NCBI GenBank assembly: GCA_021731325.1
Contig: JAKFXP010000095.1
Location: 1,645-15,007, forward strand
Origin: Parcubacteria group bacterium
GTDB taxonomy: Bacteria > Patescibacteriota > Minisyncoccia > Phycocordibacterales > UBA12088
Reading direction: 5' to 3'
DNA length: 13,363 nucleotides
Both the position numbers and the translations under genes were made by a program. The notes under the pieces were generated by a model. It searched no databases and was not told the DNA's origin. It worked only from the letters and a program-made list of their open reading frames with translations. Positions 4,633-12,058 of this stretch are shown here, in pieces (position 1 is the first letter of the stretch; each line of letters starts with the position of its first letter).

Positions 4633-7113
4633 CTATAGACAAATCAGCGCTGCAATACTGTCTCCTTCACGCAGCTTCATGATGCGGACTCCTTGGGTTG
4701 AACGTCCGAGTGTAGGGATTTCGGTCGTTTCGGTGCGAATGACCTGCCCTTTGCGTGAAATAACCACCAACTCTTCGGTTTCCGGAGAAATCACCCTACT
4801 TGCCATAAGTGGTCCGGTCTTACTAGTTACACTCACACACTTAATACCTGATCCGCTTCTATTTTGTACTTTAAATTCAGAGAGTTCGGTTCGCTTCCCA
4901 TATCCATTTTCAGATACGACCAACAACGTAAGATCGGACTCCTTTTGAGCACTCCGCACAATATCAGCACTCACAATGTAATCCCCCGAACCCAATTTCA
5001 TAGCCCGCACCCCGACTGCCGAACGACCCATCTCGCGAATATCATCTTCCTTGAACCGAATAGATTGCCCTTTGCGTGAGGTCAAAAAGATATGATCTTT
5101 TACACCTACGAAACACGCCTCAATGAGCTCATCACCGGGTGCTAATTTGATCGCAATAATACCTGAACGTCGAACATCATGAAAATCTTTTGCTTTGGTC
5201 TTTTTTGCCACGCCACCCTTGGTCACCATAAGGAGCGCACCCTCGCCACTCTTGATCTCCTTGGTCATCGCCACCACCGAAGTCACTGACTCACCATCCG
5301 TCAAAGGCAAGAAATTCATGATGCTTTTACCCTTGGTGGCACGCTTTCCTTCAGGTACATCGTACATTTTAATCTGGTATGACTTACCTCGATTAGTGAA
5401 GAAGAGGAGATCGTCATGGGTGCCTGCCGTAAGGAACAGCGTCACAAAATCTTCCTCTTTGGTATTGAGGTCAACTACTCCAACTCCCCCACGCTTTTGG
5501 CGCTTGTATTCGTCGGGATTGGTACGTTTGATGTATCCTCCTTTGGTGATGACGAGTACACTCTCCTCTTCAGGAATCATGTCTTCCGGAGTCATGTTTT
5601 TAACACCCCCTTTGACCACTTTAGTCCGGCGCGCATCCCCAAATTTTTCTCGAATCTCCAGCAACTCGCCTTTGATGAGCTCTGCCATCTTTTTTGCATT
5701 CTTGAGCAGATCTTTTAATCGCGCGATAAGCGCCTGCACTTCTTTTAATTCATCTTCGATCTTTTTTCGCTCAAGACCTGCGAGCTTTTGGAGGCGCATT
5801 TCAAGGATTGCTGCCGTTTGTCGATCAGAAAAACCAAACTTCTTCATGAGGGCAGCATGGGCTGTGGGGACGTCCTTTGACTGTTTGATAGTCTTAATAA
5901 TCTCATCGATGTGGTCGAGTGCTTTTTTGAGACCCAATAAAATATGCTCTCGATCTTCTGCTTTTCGGAGATCAAACTCACATCGACGACGCACCACCAA
6001 CTTACGGTACGTAACAAACTCTTCGAGAATACTCTTGAGTGAGAGTGTTTGGGGTATACCATCTACCAATGCAACCGTATTGAGATGGAATGTATCTTCA
6101 AGGGCGGTATGTTTGTAGAGGTAATTAAGCACCTTTTGGGGCTGCGCTCCCGTCTTGAGCTCGACCACCACTCGAATATCCCGCGTGGATTCATCACGGA
6201 GATCACGTACCCCTTCGAGCTTTTTTTCCTGCACCAAACCCGCCATCTTCATAATAAGATCGGCTTTATTGACACGATATGGAAGCGAGGTGATGATGAT
6301 AGAAAACTGGCCTTTTTTGTCTTCAATGATCTCTGCTTCACCACGCACCACCATAGGCCCTTTGCCAAAGGCGTACGCGTGACGAATTTCTTTTTCATTA
6401 AAGACAACCGCGCCGGTTGGAAAATCGGGGCCTTTTATAAACTTGAACATGTCTTCTTGTGTGGCATCTTCGTGGTCTATAAGATACATCACCGCATCAA
6501 CGACTTCACCGAGGTTGTGGGGTGGGATAGAGGTTGCCATGCCGACCGCAATACCCAAGGTGCCATTCAACAACAGATTGGGAACAGCGGCCGGAAGCAC
6601 CTCCGGCTCTTCGCGGGTACCATCATAGTTTGGTCGCCATGACACGGTCTCTTTTTCAATGTCACGCAATAGTTCCGCAGAAAGTCGTGCCATTTTTGCC
6701 TCCGTATATCGCATGGCAGCAGGACTATCGCCGTCAATTGACCCGAAGTTACCCTGCCCCAAAATGAGTGGGTACCGCATCGTAAAGTCTTGGGCCATCT
6801 TAACCAAGGCGTCATACACGGCCGTATCACCGTGCGGATGATATTTACCCAACACATCTCCCACTACTGCCGCTGATTTTCGAAATTTTGCGGTTGAGGT
6901 GAGTCCCATGCGATGCATGGTATACAGGATTCTTCGGTGCACGGGTTTGAGACCATCCCGAACATCGGGCAGCGCACGTTGGGTAATGACCGACATCGCA
7001 TACGCCAAATACGACTCCCGCATCTCGGTACTAATCGAATGCGAAATAACCGTGCCAGTACCCACTACTGCATCACTGTCGGGATCTTGTCCTTTGCTCC
7101 GAGGTTTTGCCAT
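4633..7113 (-). CDS. gyrA: DNA gyrase subunit A
   Basis: 826 aa, the DNA breakage-reunion subunit of gyrase, which with GyrB introduces negative supercoils using ATP. The catalytic Tyr136 sits in AAMRYTEAKM. The quinolone-determining region is KYHPHGDTAVYD, with Thr97 at the position of E. coli Ser83 and Asp101 at that of Asp87. The coiled-coil/tower region spans about 370-490. The C-terminal beta-pinwheel from about 515 holds the GyrA box QKRGGVG (539-545), which marks it as GyrA and not ParC. It is about 50 residues shorter than the E. coli protein and lacks an acidic tail. The ATG at 7113 is only 11 bases from a consensus extended -10 box, with no Shine-Dalgarno. It ends at the 4566-4586 terminator and appears monocistronic. 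Confidence 0.97.
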   Translation of the reverse strand: MAKPRSKGQDPDSDAVVGTGTVISHSISTEMRESYLAYAMSVITQRALPDVRDGLKPVHRRILYTMHRMGLTSTAKFRKSAAVVGDVLGKYHPHGDTAVYDALVKMAQDFTMRYPLILGQGNFGSIDGDSPAAMRYTEAKMARLSAELLRDIEKETVSWRPNYDGTREEPEVLPAAVPNLLLNGTLGIAVGMATSIPPHNLGEVVDAVMYLIDHEDATQEDMFKFIKGPDFPTGAVVFNEKEIRHAYAFGKGPMVVRGEAEIIEDKKGQFSIIITSLPYRVNKADLIMKMAGLVQEKKLEGVRDLRDESTRDIRVVVELKTGAQPQKVLNYLYKHTALEDTFHLNTVALVDGIPQTLSLKSILEEFVTYRKLVVRRRCEFDLRKAEDREHILLGLKKALDHIDEIIKTIKQSKDVPTAHAALMKKFGFSDRQTAAILEMRLQKLAGLERKKIEDELKEVQALIARLKDLLKNAKKMAELIKGELLEIREKFGDARRTKVVKGGVKNMTPEDMIPEEESVLVITKGGYIKRTNPDEYKRQKRGGVGVVDLNTKEEDFVTLFLTAGTHDDLLFFTNRGKSYQIKMYDVPEGKRATKGKSIMNFLPLTDGESVTSVVAMTKEIKSGEGALLMVTKGGVAKKTKAKDFHDVRRSGIIAIKLAPGDELIEACFVGVKDHIFLTSRKGQSIRFKEDDIREMGRSAVGVRAMKLGSGDYIVSADIVRSAQKESDLTLLVVSENGYGKRTELSEFKVQNRSGSGIKCVSVTSKTGPLMASRVISPETEELVVISRKGQVIRTETTEIPTLGRSTQGVRIMKLREGDSIAALICL

Positions 7114-7124
7114 ATAACGGCAGG

Positions 7125-7133
7125 ATTATACCA
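7125..7133 (-). promoter_or_regulatory. Extended -10 promoter of gyrA
   Basis: Minus-strand TGGTATAAT, a perfect TATAAT with extended TG. The -35 region is weak (TTCGCG-like). Only 11 bases separate it from the gyrA ATG, so the transcript should have a leader of about 5 bases or less. Confidence 0.65.
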
Positions 7134-7166
7134 TACCCCCTGTATGCACGCGAACTTTACTTTTGT

Positions 7167-7598
7167 TTACGGTTCTACTTCTTGTAGAATACTTTGTACA
7201 AATGAGGGGTCTGCAGCACTTGCGGTAGTACTTGATTGATCTAGATATATCTGCTCCGTTCCAGCGGTCGTCGTGGCATCAAGAGGCTGATTATTCGGCA
7301 ACACATCTGACATGTCCTCGAGGGTTGGCATCGCACCCACCCCTTTTTCCTCGAGAAAACTTGAAGCGGCATCAGAAAAATCGGGCATTGTTGGTGATTT
7401 AATCGGAGTTGACTTTTGCATATCGTTTTGGTGTAAATATGAACTATTACCAAAATACAGTACCGACCCCCACAAGAGCACGATACAAGCCGTTGCAACA
7501 GCCGAATATATAAACGCCCGACGACGACGTTCCTCTAGGGGAAGCGTTCTGAGGTATGCAAAATGCTCAAGCAACATACCCTTATAGTATGGATGCAC
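7167..7598 (-). CDS. Single-pass membrane protein of unknown function, 143 aa
   Basis: Not recognised. Residues 1-27 are basic and likely cytoplasmic (EERRRR just before the membrane), one helix spans about 28-50 (FIYSAVATACIVLLWGSVLYF), and the remaining ~90 residues are polar, acidic and Ser/Thr rich, probably outside the cell and largely disordered. The first codon is GTG at 7598; an ATG at residue 8 (7577) is an alternative and would make a 136-aa protein. It starts 6 bases after the MBL-fold gene and is likely co-transcribed with it. No terminator is evident before the gyrA promoter, so read-through into gyrA is possible. Confidence 0.7.
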   Translation of the reverse strand: MHPYYKGMLLEHFAYLRTLPLEERRRRAFIYSAVATACIVLLWGSVLYFGNSSYLHQNDMQKSTPIKSPTMPDFSDAASSFLEEKGVGAMPTLEDMSDVLPNNQPLDATTTAGTEQIYLDQSSTTASAADPSFVQSILQEVEP

Positions 7599-7604
7599 TA
7601 GGGC

Positions 7605-8243
7605 CTATGAGGCAAATAACACAATTTCATTTTGTTTTCCTTCAAGATCTCTGCTTTTTACGGTAAGTTTATCGGTTGTTTGGACTTCTTTGAGCGTTAG
7701 ACCTTCTTCTTTGAGGAAGATATCCACGGCGTTTTTGTTCCCCACGGCGCCATAATGCATAGGAATAACCAACTTGGGTTCTATAGAAACCGCAAAGGCA
7801 TGTGCCTCGTCTGGCTCAAGTACTCCCTCACCTCCTATGGGGATAAATAAAATATCTATCTTATCAAGCGTTTCTTTGAGATCGGTGGGGAGTGTTTTAT
7901 TGCTTAATGCTCCCAGAAACAAGAGGTTCATCTTTTCTAGGGTCACTAAATAGGCGGTATTGATGAGTTCCACACCTCCATAGTGCGAAGTGGTAGTGTA
8001 CCCTTTGATGAGGATGTCATTTTTTTCGTATTCCCCGGGACCACGAATCACTAAGGGCTCTTTTCCGCCAAAGGTTACTTGTTCAACACCACTCATGTCG
8101 GGATGTTCGAGAGACACGAGGGCTATATCGGCACCAAAACGGGTTTGTTTGAGCGTCGACTCTTTGGAGATTGGATTAAAAGCCAAGGTGATATCACCAA
8201 AAGAAACCTTAAAAAATTCTGCGCCGTGATGAGTGATGATCAT
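7605..8243 (-). CDS. MBL-fold protein with a degenerate metal site, 212 aa
   Basis: Resembles Lactamase_B_3/UlaG-like metallo-hydrolases. Start chosen at ATG 8243 (MIITHHGAEFF), not the in-frame ATG at 8282, because that codon lies inside the extended -10 box TGGTATACT (8273-8281) and would not be transcribed. The fold is recognisable: FFKVSFGDITLAFNP, ADIALVSLEHPDMSGVE, IDILFIPIGGEGVLEPDEA and KLVIPMHYG. The HxHxDH motif reads L-x-H-x-D-M (residues 45-50), and the usual HxGD position reads FLGA (109-112). Only His47, Asp49 and His163 remain of the classical ligands, so a normal two-zinc hydrolase site is unlikely. Similar proteins are, as I recall, common in Parcubacteria. Function unknown. 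Confidence 0.85.
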   Translation of the reverse strand: MIITHHGAEFFKVSFGDITLAFNPISKESTLKQTRFGADIALVSLEHPDMSGVEQVTFGGKEPLVIRGPGEYEKNDILIKGYTTTSHYGGVELINTAYLVTLEKMNLLFLGALSNKTLPTDLKETLDKIDILFIPIGGEGVLEPDEAHAFAVSIEPKLVIPMHYGAVGNKNAVDIFLKEEGLTLKEVQTTDKLTVKSRDLEGKQNEIVLFAS

Positions 8244-8272
8244 AAGTGCTCGGTGTTTGTTATCGTGTCCCG

Positions 8273-8281
8273 AGTATACCA
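8273..8281 (-). promoter_or_regulatory. Extended -10 promoter of the MBL-fold gene
   Basis: Minus-strand TGGTATACT with a weak -35 (TTCCAA 17 bases upstream). Predicted start near 8266 leaves about 22 bases before the ATG at 8243 and decides against the upstream ATG at 8282. Confidence 0.55.
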
Positions 8282-8315
8282 TACACGTCTGACACTTGGA
8301 AAATAACCTTTTTGG

Positions 8316-10034
8316 TCATGGACGAGGATCGTTTGTCATGCCGCCGAACACCTCAAACGCGATCGTACGAAACTCTGCTGACTGCGTATCGTACACGACA
8401 CCGAAGCGCCCGTCCTGCATAAGTGCTTCTATGAAGGCGTCAGCTGGCAACTCACCGTAGGCGCCCTCTTTTGTGACTTTGTACGACAGTAACACAAACC
8501 GCGCACCGTACACACCCGCAATAACCTCATGCGGGGTGTACTCTGCCTGCTCACAGACCGGCGCTGCGCAAATCATAGTCGGGTGAGAAAATACGTGAAG
8601 TCCAAGCCAGTATGCGGAGGTATCCGCCGCATACGCAAACGTCGGATCCATACCTTGACTATAGAGGAGCTTGGGTGCATAGAACATTGCTTGCGGGTAG
8701 TCGCCAAACGAGGGCAAGAACACTTTGTCCCCTTCCGTAGCACGCTCGGTAATCGCCTGCACCCCTTCCGCGTACTCTCCGTAAAAAAAGCTCGGAATGC
8801 GTTCCAGTGCAACGAACGTAACTGCCATACCGCATCCGATAATGAGGAGGAGTACCCCTTGCAATACTCGGCGCTGTGGGGGGTGTAAGACGCGCACCAC
8901 ATCGTATATCGCAGGTCGGTACTGTTCGTAGAGAGCAACGGCGATACCGGTAGCCGCAAGGAGTGCGATCGGAGCAAGGTACTCGATAGTGCGCTGAAAG
9001 ACAATTGTTAACGGCGCAAGTACGGTCGTGAGACCCACCAGAAAAACGATTGGCTGCAATGATGCTACGCGAAACAGGTGTCTCAATGCATCCCAATACA
9101 GCAACACGGATGCGGTCACGAGGATACCCATCCAATCACTCGGGTCAATGACAAATGGTGTAATTTCCGCGGGTACCGCACCCGACGCAATGAGTGAGTG
9201 GTAGAGGGTGGTCAGGATAATGCCGTATGCATTGTAGAGGTAGTTGTACGGGTGCGGGTGGAGAAGCACACCCGCAACAAGTCCAGCAATAACGCTGCCA
9301 AATAACATACCCTCGGTACGTAACCCACGAACACCCTCTTTGCACCCCGTCACCATCGCCTGCACGCCAACCGGAATGAGTACGAGGAGCGAGAAAGAGT
9401 ATGCGTAGGTAAGAAATGTAACCGCACCAAACACCCGCACATATGCACGCGCAATGAGTGCATCTACCACCAGTAGCATACATACAATCGCGACCAGGTG
9501 GGGTCGCTCAAAAAATATCCGTTGCGCAAAATCAGGAAAAACAAGGAGGAGAAGCATCGTTGAGAGGAGACCGACTCCGATTGACCGACGCACATCGGCA
9601 AGATACTGGTATGCAAGACGACTTGCCACCACTGCATAGACCGCAAGAATAAGTGCGGACAAAAACGCGTGAAAGAGTTTTGACACGACAATGATACGTT
9701 GCGTCTCATCTCCCGCATGCCCCATACGGAGCGCAAGCGCAAGCGCGGCGTGGTATCCGGTATACAAATCACCCCCTCCAAACCACGACATGGTGGACAC
9801 GTAGGGAGCGGGAGGAGGTGGGATACCTTCTGCAAGATGTGCTGCATACCGTGCGTGATAATACGGATCATCCGGCGTAGAAAAACGATCTGGGTACGTC
9901 AGTTTGATGCACGCAAAGGCAAAGAAAAAAAGCAGTAATACCGCACTCCCTACCAGGATTGACCCGCGCACACCAAGTCCGCCACCCCGATACAAGTCAA
10001 TTGCCTGCTCGCGCGGGGTAGCATTATCTGCCAT
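8316..10034 (-). CDS. GT-C type membrane glycosyltransferase (STT3/PMT-like)
   Basis: 572 aa polytopic membrane protein with about ten predicted helices between residues 24 and 410, followed by a soluble domain of about 160 residues. After the first helix comes the loop STPDDPYYHARY (residues 52-63), which resembles the acidic D-D-x-YYH-R motif of oligosaccharyltransferase STT3 and other GT-C enzymes that take sugars from polyprenyl-phosphate carriers. The soluble tail (FFYGEYAEGVQAITE, KVFLPSFGDYPQAMFYAP, VIAGVYGARFVLLSY) resembles the C-terminal part of such proteins, but the WWDYG motif of true STT3 is absent. Divergent GT2 and GtrA genes could supply its lipid-linked sugar. Acceptor and sugar are unknown; oligosaccharide polymerase-like or PMT-like activity is also possible. 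Confidence 0.75.
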   Translation of the reverse strand: MADNATPREQAIDLYRGGGLGVRGSILVGSAVLLLFFFAFACIKLTYPDRFSTPDDPYYHARYAAHLAEGIPPPPAPYVSTMSWFGGGDLYTGYHAALALALRMGHAGDETQRIIVVSKLFHAFLSALILAVYAVVASRLAYQYLADVRRSIGVGLLSTMLLLLVFPDFAQRIFFERPHLVAIVCMLLVVDALIARAYVRVFGAVTFLTYAYSFSLLVLIPVGVQAMVTGCKEGVRGLRTEGMLFGSVIAGLVAGVLLHPHPYNYLYNAYGIILTTLYHSLIASGAVPAEITPFVIDPSDWMGILVTASVLLYWDALRHLFRVASLQPIVFLVGLTTVLAPLTIVFQRTIEYLAPIALLAATGIAVALYEQYRPAIYDVVRVLHPPQRRVLQGVLLLIIGCGMAVTFVALERIPSFFYGEYAEGVQAITERATEGDKVFLPSFGDYPQAMFYAPKLLYSQGMDPTFAYAADTSAYWLGLHVFSHPTMICAAPVCEQAEYTPHEVIAGVYGARFVLLSYKVTKEGAYGELPADAFIEALMQDGRFGVVYDTQSAEFRTIAFEVFGGMTNDPRP

Positions 10035-10056
10035 AGCTATAGATAATATGTCTCAT
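10024..10056 (-). other. Possible 10-codon leader minigene overlapping the GT-C start
   Basis: ATG at 10056 preceded by AGGAG with 8-base spacing, the only good Shine-Dalgarno I noticed ahead of a start in the window. It encodes MRHIIYSYGR and stops at TAA 10024-10026, spanning the GT-C ATG (10034) in another frame. The GT-C frame has no alternative start upstream before a stop at 10053. Translational coupling is possible, but the AGGAG may be chance, and a -10 at 10043-10048 would start mRNA downstream of it. Confidence 0.3.
10043..10048 (-). promoter_or_regulatory. Candidate -10 box of the GT-C gene
   Basis: Minus-strand TATTAT (five of six consensus bases) ending 8 bases before the ATG at 10034, which would give a leaderless mRNA. 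No convincing -35. It conflicts with use of the leader minigene at 10024-10056. Confidence 0.35.
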
Positions 10057-10079
10057 AATCCAATCTCCTATACGACATG

Positions 10080-10109
10080 TTGGTAATAGTATGCACTTCT
10101 TGCTACAGT
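10080..10109 (+). promoter_or_regulatory. Candidate promoter of the GT2-GtrA unit
   Basis: TTGGTA (10080-10085), 18 bases, TACAGT (10104-10109) with an extended TGC before the -10. The expected start is about 10116-10118, coinciding with the ATG at 10118. Confidence 0.4.
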
Positions 10110-10117
10110 TGTGGTGC

Positions 10118-10855
10118 ATGGTCAACACCATTCTGACACCTACACGGCCCCCACGCGTACTTTCGGTGATTATACCATGTTACAACGAGGTACGGTGGAT
10201 TGAGCAGGCGGTACGAGAAGTTGAACGAGTAATCATACCAGGAGTAGTCAAAGAAATCATTATTGTCGACGATCACTCAGATGATGGTACTCGTGAGCGC
10301 CTGGCACAGTATGAGGGAGTGCACACCGTACTCTACAAAGACACGAACGGGGGTAAGGGTAGTGCCGTACGCGTAGGTTTTAGCCACGCGACCGGTGACC
10401 TCGTCATTATCCAAGACGCCGATCTCGAATACGAGCCTCGTGACTATCCGGATCTCATCCAACCAATCCTCGAAGGCCGTGCAGATGTGGTGTACGGTTC
10501 ACGTTTTATCGGTGGAAAACCACGCCATGTCCTGCACTGGTACCACTATCTCGGCAACAAATGCATCACCTATTTCTCAAACCTCTGTACCGGACTCTAC
10601 CTCACCGATGAGGCTACTTGCTACCGCGTATTTACCCGGGAAGCACTCGATTCATTCAAACACAAACTCGTCTCGGATAATTTTGGTATTGACCCCGAAC
10701 TCACCGCTCACGTCGCTCGAGGTGGGTGGCGCTTTTACGAAGTAGGCATCTCATACCATGCGCGTGGTACCATTCAGGGAAAAAAGATTACCTGGAGAGA
10801 TGGTATTGCGGCAATTTGGCATATCATAAAGTTTAACATCATGCGACGAGACTAA
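10118..10855 (+). CDS. GT2 glycosyltransferase, DPM1-like polyprenyl-phosphate sugar transferase
   Basis: 245 aa from ATG 10118. An ATG at 10091 would add nine residues, but it lies upstream of the candidate -10 box, so 10118 is preferred. Family 2 GT-A fold: SVIIPCYNE near the start, IIIVDDHSDDGT for nucleotide-sugar binding, NGGKGSAVRVGFSHATGD, the metal-binding DxD in IQDADLEY, and VVYGSRFIGG. These match dolichol/polyprenyl-phosphate mannose or glucose synthases, which move a sugar from a nucleotide donor onto a lipid phosphate on the cytoplasmic face. No C-terminal membrane helices, so it is probably peripheral. GtrA follows after 16 bases, the usual partner. Confidence 0.88.
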   Translation: MVNTILTPTRPPRVLSVIIPCYNEVRWIEQAVREVERVIIPGVVKEIIIVDDHSDDGTRERLAQYEGVHTVLYKDTNGGKGSAVRVGFSHATGDLVIIQDADLEYEPRDYPDLIQPILEGRADVVYGSRFIGGKPRHVLHWYHYLGNKCITYFSNLCTGLYLTDEATCYRVFTREALDSFKHKLVSDNFGIDPELTAHVARGGWRFYEVGISYHARGTIQGKKITWRDGIAAIWHIIKFNIMRRD

Positions 10856-10871
10856 CGACACCCTACGTACT

Positions 10872-11309
10872 ATGCCTCCCCAGTTTCGCGCCACTACTCC
10901 ATATTCAATCCTCCGCTTTATAGGGGCAGGTGGCGCAAGTGCGGGTATCCATTTAGGAACGTTGTACGTGCTCACCACCTTCTTTTCGATATGGTATCTC
11001 GCCGCAACAACCTGTGGTTTTCTTGCGGCATGCGGGATAAATTTTTTCCTCCAAAAATACTGGGTGTTCGAAACAGCTCGTACCCCACCATCCCCTGCCG
11101 AATGGTTTGCATTCTTTACGGTTGCGACGAGTAATCTTGCGGTGAATAGTCTTGTGCTATTTACCCTCGTCGAACGTACCGGTATGGGCGTATTCCCCGC
11201 ACAATTACTCACCAGTGGTTTGATTGCCATAGAGTCATACTTACTCTATATGAGTATATTCCGCACTCACTCAGACCACTCTGATAGCGCTACTACTACG
11301 GTTATTTGA
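10872..11309 (+). CDS. GtrA-family membrane protein
   Basis: 145 aa with four predicted helices (about 11-32, 37-58, 79-100, 107-128). The opening RFIGAGGASAGIHLGTLYVL and CGINFFLQKYWVF are typical of the GtrA/DPMS-like family (PF04138), thought to help translocate polyprenyl-phosphate sugars made by a neighbouring GT2 enzyme. It follows that enzyme in the same unit. The start has no Shine-Dalgarno. The tail is short, polar and Ser/Thr rich. The TGA stop is inside the 3' end of the convergent methyltransferase gene, an 8-base overlap. Confidence 0.9.
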   Translation: MPPQFRATTPYSILRFIGAGGASAGIHLGTLYVLTTFFSIWYLAATTCGFLAACGINFFLQKYWVFETARTPPSPAEWFAFFTVATSNLAVNSLVLFTLVERTGMGVFPAQLLTSGLIAIESYLLYMSIFRTHSDHSDSATTTVI

Positions 11310-11898
11310 CGGCTACGGCCATAACGTTCATGCCGCACTGAAATGTGGTAATGCGAATATCGTGACGTACAAAGCCAGCTAGCATAAGCGCGTCGCGTAC
11401 CATTACCGTTGAAAAATACTGTTTATGATCAGCAATCTCTCGCGCATCAATGATGTTGAGTTTGAAGGCAAGAAAATTAAGTACTGGTTCGGCACGAGGC
11501 GAGGGGGTCGTGAGAAATAACGTCCCTCCCGGCCGCAAGATACGATACGCCTCCGCAAGATACGTGTCGGGTGCGGTAAGATGTTCGAGGACTGCGAGGG
11601 ACACGACGGCATCAGTATCTTCGTCGGGGAGCGGGATGTGTGCATTTAGGTTTGTTGCAACAAAGTGTACGTCTGGATGTGGGGAACTATCCTCCACATC
11701 ACAATCAACACCTATCCCTCGTTGTGCACGTCCCTGCCGAACTAGAAGCTGTACGAGTGGTGCCGTGCGCCCACAACCCAAATCAACTACAGACGTAAGG
11801 GATGCTGGCAGGTGTGTAAGCGCTTTTTTGTAACGCAAAAAAGAGAGTGTTCGGTCGAACACACTACCCTCTGCCGCATCAAAAGACCTTTTTCTCAT
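11302..11898 (-). CDS. Class I SAM-dependent methyltransferase, 198 aa
   Basis: Methyltransf_11-type enzyme. Motif I VVDLGCGRTAPL at about 37-48, GIGVDCD at 61-67, the acidic DTDAVVSLAVLEHL at about 93-106, and ILRPGGTLFLTTPSP at about 119-133. The later part (LAFKLNIIDAREIADHKQYFS) is shared with methyltransferases found in glycan gene clusters, so it may modify a sugar or lipid made by the neighbouring enzymes; that is inference. An extended -10 box ends 10 bases before the ATG, and no Shine-Dalgarno is present. Its 3' end overlaps GtrA on the other strand. Confidence 0.85.
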   Translation of the reverse strand: MRKRSFDAAEGSVFDRTLSFLRYKKALTHLPASLTSVVDLGCGRTAPLVQLLVRQGRAQRGIGVDCDVEDSSPHPDVHFVATNLNAHIPLPDEDTDAVVSLAVLEHLTAPDTYLAEAYRILRPGGTLFLTTPSPRAEPVLNFLAFKLNIIDAREIADHKQYFSTVMVRDALMLAGFVRHDIRITTFQCGMNVMAVAVK

Positions 11899-11908
11899 GT
11901 GCCTTTAC

Positions 11909-11917
11909 ATAGTACCA
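11909..11917 (-). promoter_or_regulatory. Extended -10 promoter of the second methyltransferase
   Basis: Minus-strand TGGTACTAT, 10 bases before the ATG at 11898, with no clear -35. It shares the TGGTA start seen ahead of gyrA, the MBL-fold gene and the first methyltransferase. Confidence 0.45.
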
Positions 11918-11991
11918 TTATTCCCGTATAGTGGGTATATTAGTAGCCAATCCTTGGCATAATCAGTCGAGGATTCGCTTTGGGGGTAACC

Positions 11992-12028
11992 TTGTGTGAT
12001 TTTTCGGCTTTGGTTGCGCGACACACAA
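11992..12028 (+). other. Hairpin-forming sequence upstream of the S1 gene
   Basis: TTGTGTG and CACACAA form a 7-bp stem with a 23-base loop, 30 bases before the S1 ATG. A second small inverted repeat lies at 11947-11957 (CCAA, TCC, TTGG). No T-run follows directly, so it is not a standard terminator. It may be part of an S1 leader or may be chance; the S1 promoter could not be placed with confidence (TAGTAT at 12047-12052 is a weak candidate). Confidence 0.25.
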
Positions 12029-12058
12029 CACTCTCGGGCGGTTTTTTAGTATATTGTT

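Noticed and set aside
5195..6118. A 307-codon open frame antisense to gyrA on the plus strand
   Set aside because: It lies wholly inside the well-supported gyrA gene, its translation is Ser/Arg rich with no recognisable motif, and no promoter or start signal supports it.
4633..7113. Thr97 of GyrA as a quinolone-resistance change
   Set aside because: Thr at the position of E. coli Ser83 is a natural wild-type residue in several bacteria, so it does not show acquired resistance.
8244..8282. Thirteen-residue N-terminal extension of the MBL-fold protein
   Set aside because: The ATG at 8280-8282 overlaps the extended -10 box, and the family normally begins with the strand starting at the Met of 8243.
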